A stretch of DNA of 64,000 bases from Cellulosimicrobium marinum (GCF_020551945.1 NZ_JAJBZH010000007.1:51914-115913); one strand, 5' to 3'. Positions 48,840-57,629 are shown, numbered from the stretch's first letter. The notes: generated by a model from the letters alone, not told the origin. A program made the numbers and translations.

Positions 48840-49880
48840 ATGCCGCTGCCTGCCACGCCGACGCGCGAGTTCGTGACCGGCCTGCCGAAGGCCGAGCTGC
48901 ACGTGCACCTGGAGGGCACGTTGGAGCCGGAGCTGAAGCTGCGCCTCGCGGAGCGCAACGGGGTCGACATCGGCCAGTCGACGGTGGAGGAGGTGCGTGC
49001 GACGTACGCGTTCGACTCGCTCGCGAGCTTCCTGGCCGTGTACTACCCGGCGATGGAGGTGCTGCGGACCGCGGACGACTTCTACGAGCTCGCCGACGCG
49101 TACCTGGCGCGCGCGGCGGCGGACGGCGTGAAGCACGTGGAGATGTTCTTCGACCCGCAGGCGCACACGTCGCGCGGGGTGCCGTTCGAGGAGGTCGTGA
49201 CCGGGTACCACCGCGCGGCCGCGGAGGCGCCCGCGAAGCATGGCGTGGACGCGCACCTCGTCCTGTGCTTCCTGCGCGACATGTCGGCCGAGAGCGCGGC
49301 GGAGACGCTCGAGGCGTCGGTGCCGTTCCGGGACAGGATCCTCGGCGTGGGGCTCGACTCGGACGAGCGCGGCAACCCGCCGGAGAAGTTCGCCGCGGTG
49401 TTCGCGCGGGCGCGCGAGCTCGGCTACCGCCTGACGATGCACTGCGACATCGACCAGGAGGGCAGCATCGACAACATCCGCACGGTGCTCGACGAGATCG
49501 GCGTGGACCGCGTGGACCACGGCACGAACGTCGTGGAGGACCCGGCGCTCGTCGAGGTCGTGCGCGAGCGGGGCCTCGGGCTCACGTGCTGCCCGGTCTC
49601 CAACTCGTTCGTCACCGACGACATGAAGGCCGCCGAGATCGCGGGCCTGCTGCGCGACGGCGTGCGCGTCACGGTGAACTCCGACGACCCGGCGTACTTC
49701 GGCGGGTACGTGGTGGACAACTACGTGGCGCTCGCCGAGGCGGCGGACCTCACGTCGGCTGAGGTCGTGCAGCTCGCGCGCAACTCGTTCGAGGCGTCGT
49801 GGCTGGGGTCCGCGCAGCGCGCCGCGTACCTCGCGGAGGTCGACGGGTACGTCGCGGCGTTCGAGGCGCGCCCGGCCTGA
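48840..49880 (+). CDS. Adenine/adenosine deaminase family protein with altered catalytic motif
   Basis: 346-residue amidohydrolase of the ADA superfamily, most like adenine deaminases. The first metal site is LPKAELHVHLEGTLEPEL, then YAFDSLASFLAVYY, FFDPQAHTSRGVPFEEV and the adenine-deaminase hallmark VNSDDPAYFGGYV; IDRVDHG-type DRVDHGTNVVEDP is present. The usual HAGE proton-donor motif is replaced by HCDIDQ (His201-Gln206), so the catalytic glutamate is absent and specificity may differ. GAGGAGGAG precedes the ATG. Alone on the strand between the accessory island and murA. Confidence 0.82.
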   Translation: MPLPATPTREFVTGLPKAELHVHLEGTLEPELKLRLAERNGVDIGQSTVEEVRATYAFDSLASFLAVYYPAMEVLRTADDFYELADAYLARAAADGVKHVEMFFDPQAHTSRGVPFEEVVTGYHRAAAEAPAKHGVDAHLVLCFLRDMSAESAAETLEASVPFRDRILGVGLDSDERGNPPEKFAAVFARARELGYRLTMHCDIDQEGSIDNIRTVLDEIGVDRVDHGTNVVEDPALVEVVRERGLGLTCCPVSNSFVTDDMKAAEIAGLLRDGVRVTVNSDDPAYFGGYVVDNYVALAEAADLTSAEVVQLARNSFEASWLGSAQRAAYLAEVDGYVAAFEARPA

Positions 49881-49887
49881 GCGTGCC

Positions 49888-49906
49888 GGACGCCCGACCG
49901 GCGTCC
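49888..49906 (+). terminator. Hairpin after the deaminase gene
   Basis: GGACGCC-CGACC-GGCGTCC forms a 7-bp stem 8 bp after the stop, followed by TGTC. The remaining gap to murA (49907-50166) holds no gene; GAATAATCC near 50078 could be part of the murA promoter. Confidence 0.6.
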
Positions 49907-50166
49907 TGTCAGCCGGACCGCGCGGTCTCACCCAGTGGTCGGCCCCGGCGTGTCCGCGACGGCCGTCACAGTGCCACCACGACGGCCACGGCCTGCGAGG
50001 ACGCCCGGGCGGCCACGGGGCCGACGCAACCTCCACGGGACCTCCACGGCGGAGGGGGCGTGCGAGGCCCGCGGGGTGAATAATCCTCGGGTGCCCCGCG
50101 TTGGGCGCAGCAGGCCCGCGAACCGGGCCGCCGGACCATCCGCAGTCGAGAGGGCGACCAGAGCTG

Positions 50167-51483
50167 ATGAACGACGTGCTGTACGTGAACGGGGGCACCC
50201 CCCTGGACGGGACCATCACGGTCCGTGGAGCGAAGAACTTCGTGTCCAAGGCGATGGTGGCGTCGCTGCTGGGGGAGTCGCCGAGCGTGCTGCGCAACGT
50301 GCCGCAGATCCGCGACGTCGGTGTCGTGACGGGACTGCTGGAGCTGCACGGCGTCACGGTGAAGGCGGACCCGGACGCGGGGATCCTCGACCTCGACCCG
50401 TCGAACGTGGAGTCGGCGCACGTCGCGGACATCGACGCGCACGCGGGGTCGAGCCGCATCCCGATCCTCTTCTGCGGGCCGCTGCTGCACCGTCTGGGCG
50501 AGGCGTTCATCCCGGACCTGGGCGGGTGCCGCATCGGCGACCGGCCGATCAACTACCACCTGGACATCCTGCGCCAGTTCGGCGCCGTGGTGGACAAGCG
50601 GGAGAACGGCATCCACATCCGCGCGCCGCGCCGCCTGCAGGGCACGAAGATCGCACTGCCCTACCCATCGGTGGGCGCGACGGAGCAGACGCTGCTCACG
50701 GCCGTGCGGGCCGAGGGCATCACCGAGCTCGCGAACGCCGCGATCGAGCCCGAGATCATGGACCTCATCGCCGTCCTGCAGAAGATGGGCGCGGTCATCT
50801 CCGTGGACACCGACCGCGTCATCCGCATCGAGGGCGTCGACCGCCTCGACGGGTACACGCACACCGCGCTCGGCGACCGCATCGAGGCGGCCTCGTGGGC
50901 GTCGGCGGCGCTCGCGACGGGCGGCGACATCACCGTCAAGGGTGCGACGCAGCCCGAGATGATGACGTTCCTCAACACGTTCCGGAAGGTCGGCGGCCGG
51001 TTCGACGTCCAGGACGACGGCATCCGGTTCTGGCACCCGGGCGGCGACCTCACGCCGATCGTGCTGGAGACGGACGTGCACCCCGGCTTCATGACGGACT
51101 GGCAGCAGCCGCTCGTCGTCGCGCTCACGCAGGCCAAGGGCCTGTCGATCGTCCACGAGACGGTGTACGAGAACCGGTTCGGCTTCACCGACGCGCTGCG
51201 CGGCATGGGCGCGACCATCCAGGTCTACAAGGAGTGCCTGGGCGGGCGCGACTGCCGGTTCGGGCAGCGCAACTTCCACCACTCCGCCGTGGTCTCCGGC
51301 CCGACGCCGCTCGCCGCCGCGGACATCGAGGTCCCCGACCTGCGCGGCGGCTTCTCCCACCTCATCGCCGCCCTCGCGGCGAAGGGCACGTCGACGGTGC
51401 GGGGCATCAGCCTGATCGACCGCGGGTACGAGAACTTCCAGGACAAGCTCGTCGCGCTCGGGGCGGACGTCTCGCGCGACTGA
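50167..51483 (+). CDS. murA: UDP-N-acetylglucosamine 1-carboxyvinyltransferase
   Basis: Transfers enolpyruvate from PEP to UDP-GlcNAc, the first committed step of peptidoglycan synthesis. 438 residues, two inside-out alpha/beta domains. Seen are VRGAKNFVSKAMVASLLGES (active-site Lys/Asn), LGGCRIGDRPINYHL with the catalytic, fosfomycin-sensitive Cys121, SVGATEQTLLTAVRAEG and DLRGGFSHLIAALAAKGTS. Because the cysteine is retained the enzyme should be fosfomycin-sensitive. The ATG at 50167 is preceded by GAGAGGGCG. Confidence 0.95.
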   Translation: MNDVLYVNGGTPLDGTITVRGAKNFVSKAMVASLLGESPSVLRNVPQIRDVGVVTGLLELHGVTVKADPDAGILDLDPSNVESAHVADIDAHAGSSRIPILFCGPLLHRLGEAFIPDLGGCRIGDRPINYHLDILRQFGAVVDKRENGIHIRAPRRLQGTKIALPYPSVGATEQTLLTAVRAEGITELANAAIEPEIMDLIAVLQKMGAVISVDTDRVIRIEGVDRLDGYTHTALGDRIEAASWASAALATGGDITVKGATQPEMMTFLNTFRKVGGRFDVQDDGIRFWHPGGDLTPIVLETDVHPGFMTDWQQPLVVALTQAKGLSIVHETVYENRFGFTDALRGMGATIQVYKECLGGRDCRFGQRNFHHSAVVSGPTPLAAADIEVPDLRGGFSHLIAALAAKGTSTVRGISLIDRGYENFQDKLVALGADVSRD

Positions 51484-51531
51484 CGCCGCAGGTCATGACG
51501 CCTGTCACGGCGGTCGGGCGCGCCGCCGTGA

Positions 51532-51537
51532 CAGGCT
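51532..51537 (+). promoter_or_regulatory. -10-like box (CAGGCT) for the histidine kinase gene
   Basis: CAGGCT is followed by six bases and the GTG at 51544, matching the leaderless spacing seen at other genes here. Confidence 0.4.
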
Positions 51538-51543
51538 GAGGCC

Positions 51544-52830
51544 GTGGGATCCTCACGCACCTTCCTCGAGTCGTGGACGCGCCGTTCGGCGCCGGCGCGG
51601 TTCGACATGTACACGCGCTGGTCGCTGTACCTGCTCTCGGCGGGGGAGCCGTTCGTCGCGCTCTTCGTCCTCGCCTCCGACCCCGGCTTCTCCCCGACGA
51701 CGGTCGTGCCGTGGCTGCTCGTCGCCGTCGCCCACACCGTCGCGTGCCTGCTGGTGCTCCGCGGCGGCATCGACCAGTTCCTCGGCGGCCCCCACGTGCC
51801 GCGGTGGCGGCTCGTGGCCCTCGGGATCCTCTCCGTCGCCCTCGTCATGCTCGCCCTGGTCACGTTCCCCGTCGACGGGCCGGACGGCGTGGCGGGCAGC
51901 GGCCGCTTCTGGGCCCTGCTGCTCGGGCCCGGGTTCGGCGTGCTCGCCGTCACGCCGCTCGTCGCGTACCGCCGGCTCGCGCTCGTCGCGCTCCTGCTCG
52001 CCGTGGGGCTGGGCTGCTCCGTGTGGATCGGCACCGGGCCCGTCACGGCGACGACCGCGGGCATGGCCGTGGGTCTCGGCCTGTCCTTCCTCGTCATGCT
52101 GCTCGCGCTGTTCGCCTCGTACCGCGCGTCGATCTGGATGCTCGGCGTGGTGTGGGAGCAGGAGCGCAACCGCGTGCTGCACGCGCGTCTCGCCGTCGCG
52201 GAGGAGCGGCTGCGCTTCTCCCGCGACCTGCACGACGTCTTCGGCCGCACCCTGTCCGTCGTCGCGGTGAAGAGCGAGCTCGCCGCCGAGCTCGCCGCCC
52301 GCGGCCGACCCGGCGCCGAGGAGCAGATGCTCGACGTGCGACGGATCGCGCAGGACGCCCTGCGCGAGGTGCGCGCCGTCGTCGCCGGGTACCGCACGGC
52401 CGACCTCGCGGCCGAGCTCGCGGGCGCCCGGTCGGTGCTGCGCTCCGCCGGGGTCGCCACCACCGTCCACGGCGACGAGACGCCCGTGGGCGACGCCGCG
52501 CAGGAGGCCCTCGCCTGGGCGGTGCGGGAGAGCGTGACGAACGTCGTGCGGCACTCGGCCGCGACGTCGTGCACCATCACCCTCCACCACGACGGCGGCG
52601 CGAGCGTCCTCGAGGTCGTCAACGACGGCGTCCCGCCCGGCACGCGCGCGGGCCGGGGCTCCGGCCTCCTCGGCCTCGCGGAACGCCTCGACGGGACGGG
52701 CGGGTCGCTCGACACGTGGACCGACGACGGCCGGTTCGGTCTCGTGGCCCGCGTGCCCGACGCCGGCCCGCGCGCCCGCACCGGACCGACACCTCCCGCC
52801 CGCACGACCGAGAAGAGCCCCCGCGCGTGA
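51544..52830 (+). CDS. Sensor histidine kinase, DesK/NarL-class
   Basis: 428-residue membrane kinase with five to six N-terminal helices (about 25-205) and almost no extracytoplasmic domain, so it may sense the membrane itself. The HisKA_3 phospho-acceptor is in RFSRDLHDVFGRTLSVVAVK; the HATPase_c domain has AWAVRESVTNVVRHSAATSC and GRGSGLLGLAERLDGTGG. Its TGA overlaps the regulator start (GTGA). Located just upstream of plsC and gpsA, consistent with a DesK-like role in membrane lipid state, though that is inference. Confidence 0.9.
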   Translation: MGSSRTFLESWTRRSAPARFDMYTRWSLYLLSAGEPFVALFVLASDPGFSPTTVVPWLLVAVAHTVACLLVLRGGIDQFLGGPHVPRWRLVALGILSVALVMLALVTFPVDGPDGVAGSGRFWALLLGPGFGVLAVTPLVAYRRLALVALLLAVGLGCSVWIGTGPVTATTAGMAVGLGLSFLVMLLALFASYRASIWMLGVVWEQERNRVLHARLAVAEERLRFSRDLHDVFGRTLSVVAVKSELAAELAARGRPGAEEQMLDVRRIAQDALREVRAVVAGYRTADLAAELAGARSVLRSAGVATTVHGDETPVGDAAQEALAWAVRESVTNVVRHSAATSCTITLHHDGGASVLEVVNDGVPPGTRAGRGSGLLGLAERLDGTGGSLDTWTDDGRFGLVARVPDAGPRARTGPTPPARTTEKSPRA

Positions 52831-53432
52831 TCCGCATCCTCCTCGCCGACGACGAGAACCTCATCCGCGACGCCGTCGCGTCCCTGCTGTCCCTCGAGGA
52901 CGACCTGGAGGTCGTCGTGCAGGCCGCGTCCGGCACGGAGGCCGTCGCGGCCGCCCTCAAGCTGCGGCCCGACGTCGCCGTCCTCGACCTGCAGATGCCC
53001 GGCCTCGACGGCGTCGAGGTGGCCGAGCGTCTCGCCGCCGACCTCCCGACCTGCGGGGTCGTCGTCGTGACGAGCCACGGGCGGCCCGGCTACCTCAAGC
53101 GCGCGCTGGAGGCCGGTGCGCGCGGGTTCCTGCCGAAGACCGTCTCGTCGCGCGTCCTCGCCGACGTCGTGCGCCAGGTCCACGCGGGAGGGCGCTACGT
53201 CGACCCGGAGCTCGCCGCCGAGGCCATCACCGCCGGGGCGAGCCCCCTCACCGCACGCGAGGCCGACGTCCTGGAGCTCGCCGCCGACGGCGCACCCGTC
53301 GAGGAGATCGCGACCCGCGCCCACCTCGCGCCCGGCACGGTGCGCAACTACCTGTCGTCGGCGGCCGCCAAGCTCGGCGCGGCGAACCGGCACGAGGCCG
53401 CGCACGTCGCGCGCCGCCACGGCTGGATCTGA
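52827..53432 (+). CDS. NarL/LuxR family response regulator
   Basis: 201-residue DNA-binding regulator paired with the preceding kinase. Receiver domain 1-120: RILLADDENLIRDAVASLLS (acidic pocket), phospho-acceptor Asp in VAVLDLQMPGLDG, TSHG switch and KTVS lysine. The LuxR-type helix-turn-helix spans about 140-195: SPLTAREADVLELAADGAPV followed by EIATRAHLAPGTVRNYLSSA. Translationally coupled to the kinase by GTGA. The lipid genes plsC-gpsA follow 61 bp later and are possible targets. Confidence 0.92.
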   Translation: MIRILLADDENLIRDAVASLLSLEDDLEVVVQAASGTEAVAAALKLRPDVAVLDLQMPGLDGVEVAERLAADLPTCGVVVVTSHGRPGYLKRALEAGARGFLPKTVSSRVLADVVRQVHAGGRYVDPELAAEAITAGASPLTAREADVLELAADGAPVEEIATRAHLAPGTVRNYLSSAAAKLGAANRHEAAHVARRHGWI

Positions 53433-53479
53433 CCCCCCGCCGCCCGGCCCAGGGGACAGGGCGGCGCCCGGGGTCCGGG

Positions 53480-53485
53480 TAGGCT
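53480..53485 (+). promoter_or_regulatory. -10 box (TAGGCT) for plsC
   Basis: TAGGCT lies eight bases before the GTG at 53494, giving plsC-gpsA a promoter separate from the two-component genes. Confidence 0.45.
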
Positions 53486-53493
53486 CGGTGCTC

Positions 53494-54219
53494 GTGCCGA
53501 GCCTGCCACCGACCCCCCGTGCGTACCGTGTCCTCGCGTCCGTCCTGCGCCCGATCCTCTTCGCGATCACGCGCCGCGACTGGCAGGGCGCCGAGCACCT
53601 GCCCCCGACCGGCGTCATCGTCGCCGCGAACCACGTCACCGAGGTCGACCCGGTCACGCTCGCCCACTTCCTCTACGACCAGGGACGCGCCCCCAAGATC
53701 ACGGCCAAGGCGTCCCTGTGGAAGGTGCCGGTCGTCGGGCCCGTCCTGCGCCGCACCGGCATGATCCCCGTCCACCGCGGCACCTCCGGTGCCGCGCAGG
53801 CGCTCGTCGACTCCACCGCCCAGCTCGACGGCGGCGAGTGCGTCGTGTTCTTCCCCGAGGGCACCCTGACACGCGACCCCGACGGGTGGCCCATGCAGGG
53901 CAAGACCGGTGTCGCGCGCCTCGCGCTGACCAGCCGCGCGCCCGTCGTCCCCGTCGGCCAGTGGGGCGCCCACCGCCTCCTCGCGCCGTACGGCAAGCTC
54001 TTCAAGCCGATCCCGCCCAAGCACGTCGCCGTGCACGCCGGGCCGCCCGTCGACCTGAGCGACCTGTACGACCGCCCCCTCGACGCCGCCACGCTGCGCG
54101 AGGCAACCGACCGCATCATGGCCGCGATCACCGTGCAGGTCGAGCAGATCCGCGGCGAGAAGGCGCCCGCGGAACGGTTCGACATGCGCAAGAACCCGGG
54201 CTCGGAGCGCCGCCGGTGA
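53494..54219 (+). CDS. 1-acyl-sn-glycerol-3-phosphate acyltransferase (PlsC-like)
   Basis: 241-residue membrane-associated acyltransferase of phospholipid synthesis. Motif I is VAANHVTEVDPVTLAHFLYD (NHxxxxD), motif II MIPVHRGTSGAAQA, motif III VVFFPEGTLTRDPDG, and motif IV TSRAPVVPVGQWGAH. It precedes and overlaps gpsA by 4 bp, so acyl transfer and glycerol-3-phosphate supply are coupled. GTG 53488 is an alternative start. The C-terminus is cationic. Confidence 0.9.
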   Translation: MPSLPPTPRAYRVLASVLRPILFAITRRDWQGAEHLPPTGVIVAANHVTEVDPVTLAHFLYDQGRAPKITAKASLWKVPVVGPVLRRTGMIPVHRGTSGAAQALVDSTAQLDGGECVVFFPEGTLTRDPDGWPMQGKTGVARLALTSRAPVVPVGQWGAHRLLAPYGKLFKPIPPKHVAVHAGPPVDLSDLYDRPLDAATLREATDRIMAAITVQVEQIRGEKAPAERFDMRKNPGSERRR

Positions 54220-55265
54220 GCGCCGCGCAGGCGCCCGCCACGACGGGCGAGCGCGTCGTCGCCGCGGTCCTCGGGTCCGGCAGCTGGGGGACGACCTTCG
54301 CCGCCGTCCTCGCCGACGCCGGGTGCGAGGTCCGTCTGTGGGGCCGCGACCCCGAGGTCGCGCAGCAGGTCAGCTCCGCCCGGCGCAACGAGAAGCGACT
54401 GCCCGGCATCGACCTGCCCCACGGGATCACCGCGACCACCGACGCCGCGCAGGCGCTCGCGGGCGCGGGTCTCGTCGTCGCGGCGATCCCGTCGCACGTC
54501 GCGCGCGCCACGCTCACCGAGCTGCGGCCCCTCGTCGAGCCCGGCGCCGTCGCGGTGTCGCTCATGAAGGGCGTCGAGCTGAGCACGGACCGGCGCATGA
54601 GCGAGGTCGTCGCCGAGGCGCTCGACCTGCCCGCCGAGCGCGTCGCCGTCGTCTCCGGCCCCAACCTCGCGCGCGAGATCGCGCACCGCCAGCCCACCGC
54701 GACCGTCGTGTCGTGCGTCGACGAGGACGTGGCCCGGTACGTCGCGCGGGCGTGCTCGTCGTCGTACTTCCGGCCCTACACCAACCGCGACGTCGTCGGC
54801 GTCGAGGTGTCCGGGGCGGCGAAGAACGTCATCGCGCTCGCCGTGGGCATCGCGCAGGGGCGCGGGCTCGGGTACAACACCACGGCGACGATCATCACGC
54901 GCGGCCTCGTGGAGATCACGCGCCTCGGGCTCGCGCGCGGCGCGGAGGCGGAGACCTTCGCCGGGCTCGCGGGCATGGGCGACCTGGTCGCCACGTGCTC
55001 GTCGCCCCTGTCGCGCAACCACACGCTCGGCAAGCACATCGGCCAGGGCATGTCGCTCGACGAGGCGATCACCGCCACCGGCGGCACCGCCGAGGGCGTG
55101 AAGTCGTGCCGCTCGATCCTCGAGCTCGCGGAGAAGGCCGGCGTGGAGATGCCGATCACCGCGGGCGTCGTCGCCGTCCTGCACGAGGGCATGCCCGTCG
55201 AGGAGATGGCGAGAGGGCTGCTCTCGCGCCCGCAGAAGGCCGAGGGCGTCACCGCGGAGCGCTGA
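54216..55265 (+). CDS. gpsA: NAD(P)+-dependent glycerol-3-phosphate dehydrogenase
   Basis: Reduces dihydroxyacetone phosphate to sn-glycerol 3-phosphate for phospholipids. 349 residues. The Rossmann motif is AAVLGSGSWGTTFAAVLAD; LWGRDPEVAQQV, VSLMKGVELS, VSGPNLAREIA and GVEVSGAAKNVIALAVGI (catalytic lysine) are family motifs, then GLAGMGDLVATCSSPLSRN. The GTG start overlaps the plsC stop. Confidence 0.96.
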   Translation: MSAAQAPATTGERVVAAVLGSGSWGTTFAAVLADAGCEVRLWGRDPEVAQQVSSARRNEKRLPGIDLPHGITATTDAAQALAGAGLVVAAIPSHVARATLTELRPLVEPGAVAVSLMKGVELSTDRRMSEVVAEALDLPAERVAVVSGPNLAREIAHRQPTATVVSCVDEDVARYVARACSSSYFRPYTNRDVVGVEVSGAAKNVIALAVGIAQGRGLGYNTTATIITRGLVEITRLGLARGAEAETFAGLAGMGDLVATCSSPLSRNHTLGKHIGQGMSLDEAITATGGTAEGVKSCRSILELAEKAGVEMPITAGVVAVLHEGMPVEEMARGLLSRPQKAEGVTAER

Positions 55266-55278
55266 CGCCCGATGGGGC

Positions 55279-55992
55279 TCAGCCGTCGTCGCGCACGTCC
55301 ACGACGACGCGCGCCGGGTCCTCCAGCGCGAACGCGCGGAACGGCCGTCGCTCGTCGTCGACACCCACGAACGCCTGCGTGTACCCCTCGAACACGCCGC
55401 GCAGCAGCACCTCCTCGATCTCGCCGTCCTCGGGCCCGGGGACCGGGGTCGACGTGTCGAACTCCTCGACGCCCGTGTCGAACGGGTACCCGGAGCCGGA
55501 GATCATCACCTGCAGGTAGGCGTCGCCGTCGACGTCGACCGCGTTGCCGCTGCCGTCGTCGCGCGGCTCGTCGACGTACTCCACGCGCCAGCCCGGCGCA
55601 CCCGTGCCGCCCAGCTCGAGCACGACGCGGTCGTAGCCGTCGTGGTGGCCCACGCGGACGTCCGTAACCGTGAGCATCGCGTCCGCGGACGGGTCCTGCG
55701 TGTCCGGGTCGGTGTTCGCCGGGAACGGCACCGGTGCGTCGTCGGCCTCGTCGGCCGGGGTCGAGGGCTCGTCGGTCGGGTCGCCCGTCGCGTCGTCCGA
55801 GGGGTCGTCGGTGGAGTCGTCGGTGGGGGACTCGCCCGACGTCGGCGTCCCCGTGCCCGACGGGCTCGCCGTCGTGCTCGACGCGTCGGTCGGGTCGTCG
55901 TCCCCGCCGCCCGCGGTGCACGCCGCGAGCGTCAGGGCCAGCGTGGCGGCCGCGACCCCCCGCGCCGTCCGGTTCGTGCGTCTCGTGTCCAT
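55279..55992 (-). CDS. AMIN-like domain lipoprotein
   Basis: 237-residue exported lipoprotein. The signal peptide ends LALTLAAC with the lipobox cysteine at residue 25; a linker rich in Asp, Thr, Ser and Pro runs to about 95. The folded C-terminal domain (about 100-237) contains DVRVGHHDGYDRVVLELGG, WRVEYVDEP, YLQVMISGSGYP and ALEDPARVVVDVRDDG, an AMIN-like pattern found in peptidoglycan-associated proteins. Ligand unknown. Convergent with gpsA. Confidence 0.82.
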   Translation of the reverse strand: MDTRRTNRTARGVAAATLALTLAACTAGGGDDDPTDASSTTASPSGTGTPTSGESPTDDSTDDPSDDATGDPTDEPSTPADEADDAPVPFPANTDPDTQDPSADAMLTVTDVRVGHHDGYDRVVLELGGTGAPGWRVEYVDEPRDDGSGNAVDVDGDAYLQVMISGSGYPFDTGVEEFDTSTPVPGPEDGEIEEVLLRGVFEGYTQAFVGVDDERRPFRAFALEDPARVVVDVRDDG

Positions 55993-56055
55993 GCCCCCGA
56001 GCGTAGGAACGCGCGGTCACGTTCGCGCGGCGGCCAGGGCACGGTTCGGTGTCGC

Positions 56056-56061
56056 TACGCT
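56056..56061 (+). promoter_or_regulatory. -10 box (TACGCT) for the 109-residue membrane protein gene
   Basis: TACGCT, six bases, then ATG 56068. Confidence 0.45.
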
Positions 56062-56067
56062 GGCGGC

Positions 56068-56397
56068 ATGGTCGAGGCCGCAGGGGTGTTCGTCACGCTC
56101 GTCGTGCTGGTGCTGCTCGTCGTGGGCATCGAGCGCTTCACGTCGGGCAAGGAGGCCCGTGCCCGCCGCGCGGCCGAGCACGGCGAGAGCGCGGGGTCAG
56201 GGATGTTCGGCGAGATCGTGGAGATCTTCCAGCCCAGCCGCACGCACGTCACCGAGGAGAAGGAACGGCAGCGGCTCGACGTCGTGCAGCGGCCCGCGGA
56301 GGGGCGCCCGTTCGACGTCGACCTCGACACGGGCGTGTTCTTCGTGCCCGGAGAGGGTCGGACGCCGTCCCCGGGCGGCGACGCGTCAGCGCGCTGA
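56068..56397 (+). CDS. Small single-pass membrane protein, possibly DUF6191
   Basis: 109-residue protein with one N-terminal helix (about 6-22) and a conserved cytoplasmic segment: GEIVEIFQPSRTHVTEEKER followed by RPFDVDLDTGVFFVP. The segment recalls actinobacterial DUF6191 proteins, but I recognise it only loosely. Function unknown. Its 3' end overlaps the end of the convergent trans-sulfuration gene by 12 bp. Confidence 0.65.
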   Translation: MVEAAGVFVTLVVLVLLVVGIERFTSGKEARARRAAEHGESAGSGMFGEIVEIFQPSRTHVTEEKERQRLDVVQRPAEGRPFDVDLDTGVFFVPGEGRTPSPGGDASAR

Positions 56398-57555
56398 GCC
56401 CGCCGACGACCGCAGGGCCCGGTCGAGGTCGGCCCACAGGTCCTCCACGTCCTCGATGCCGACGGACAGGCGCAGCAGGTCCTCGGGAACCGTGGCCGAC
56501 TCCGTGGCGAACCGGCGCCGGCGTTCCAGGCTCGACTCGACGCCGCCGAGGCTCGTGGCCGGGACCCACAGCCGCACGGCGGCGACGACGGCGTCCGCCG
56601 CGGGAGCACCGCCCGCGGGACGCAGCCCGAGGATCGCGCCGAACCCCGTCATGAGGCGGGCGGCGCGCTCGTGGCCCGGGTCGTCGGGCAGGCTCGGGTG
56701 GCGCACCTCGACGACGTGGGGGTGGGTCGCGAGGCGGCGCGCGAGCTCGGCGGCGCTCGCCTGCGACCGCTCGACGCGCAGCGCGAGCGTGCGCAGCCCG
56801 CGCAGGGCGAGCCACACCTCGAACGGGCCGGGGATCGCGCCGTGCAGCGTGCGGTACGCGCGCACCTGCTGCGCGAGCGCGTCGGTCGACGCGACGACCG
56901 CACCGAGCACGACGTCGGAGTGCCCGGCGAGGTACTTCGTCACCGAGTGCACCACGAGGTCGGCGCCGTGCGCGAGCGGCTGCTGCCCGAGCGGCGTGGC
57001 GAACGTGTTGTCCACGGCCGTGAGCACGCCCCGCTCGCGCGCCGCGGCGAGCAGCACCGGCAGGTCGGCGACCTCGAGCATCGGGTTGGTCGGCGACTCC
57101 AGGAGCAGGAGCGAGGCGCCGTCGAGCGTCGCGACGACCTGGTCGGTGTCGGCGACGTCGACCCGTCGCACGGTCACGCCCGCGCGGGCGGCGAGGTCGT
57201 CGGCGAACCCGAGGGTCACCTGGTAGGCGTGCCGCGGGACGACGACGGTCCCGCCCGCGGGCACGAACGCGAAGACCGCCGCGATGGCCGCCATGCCGGA
57301 CGAGAACACCACCCCGGGGCGGTCGGCGCCCTCCAGCGCCGCGAGCGCCTCCTCGAACGGGTGCCACGTCTCGGTGTCCATGCGGGCGTAGAGCAGCTCG
57401 CCGGGCTGCTGCACGCCCTGAGAGACGTAGGTCGAGGACAGCACGAGCGGCGGGTTCACCGGGGCGCCCTGAGCACGCTCGGGCCGTCCCGCGGCGACGA
57501 CGAGGGTCGCGGGGGCGAGGTGCGGGGCGGCGTCGGGCGCGGGGTGCTGCGTCAT
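56386..57555 (-). CDS. Cys/Met metabolism PLP-dependent enzyme (cystathionine gamma-synthase/lyase type)
   Basis: 389-residue fold-type I PLP enzyme of trans-sulfuration. Seen are PVNPPLVLSSTYVSQG, FSSGMAAIAAVFAFVPAGG, the LLLESPTNPMLEVADL and AVDNTFATP segments, and the PLP lysine in VVHSVTKYLAGHSDVVLG. PEDLLRLSVGIEDVEDLWAD closes the domain. Whether it makes or cleaves cystathionine, or acts on another thiol, cannot be decided here. It lies 74 bp downstream of the acyl-CoA dehydrogenase-like gene on the same strand. Confidence 0.88.
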   Translation of the reverse strand: MTQHPAPDAAPHLAPATLVVAAGRPERAQGAPVNPPLVLSSTYVSQGVQQPGELLYARMDTETWHPFEEALAALEGADRPGVVFSSGMAAIAAVFAFVPAGGTVVVPRHAYQVTLGFADDLAARAGVTVRRVDVADTDQVVATLDGASLLLLESPTNPMLEVADLPVLLAAARERGVLTAVDNTFATPLGQQPLAHGADLVVHSVTKYLAGHSDVVLGAVVASTDALAQQVRAYRTLHGAIPGPFEVWLALRGLRTLALRVERSQASAAELARRLATHPHVVEVRHPSLPDDPGHERAARLMTGFGAILGLRPAGGAPAADAVVAAVRLWVPATSLGGVESSLERRRRFATESATVPEDLLRLSVGIEDVEDLWADLDRALRSSAGSAR

Positions 57556-57629
57556 GGCGGCAGGCTACGCCGTCCCGCGACACGGGTGCCCCGGGCGACC
57601 ACCGCATGGTCGGCGCGGGGCGGGGTCGG

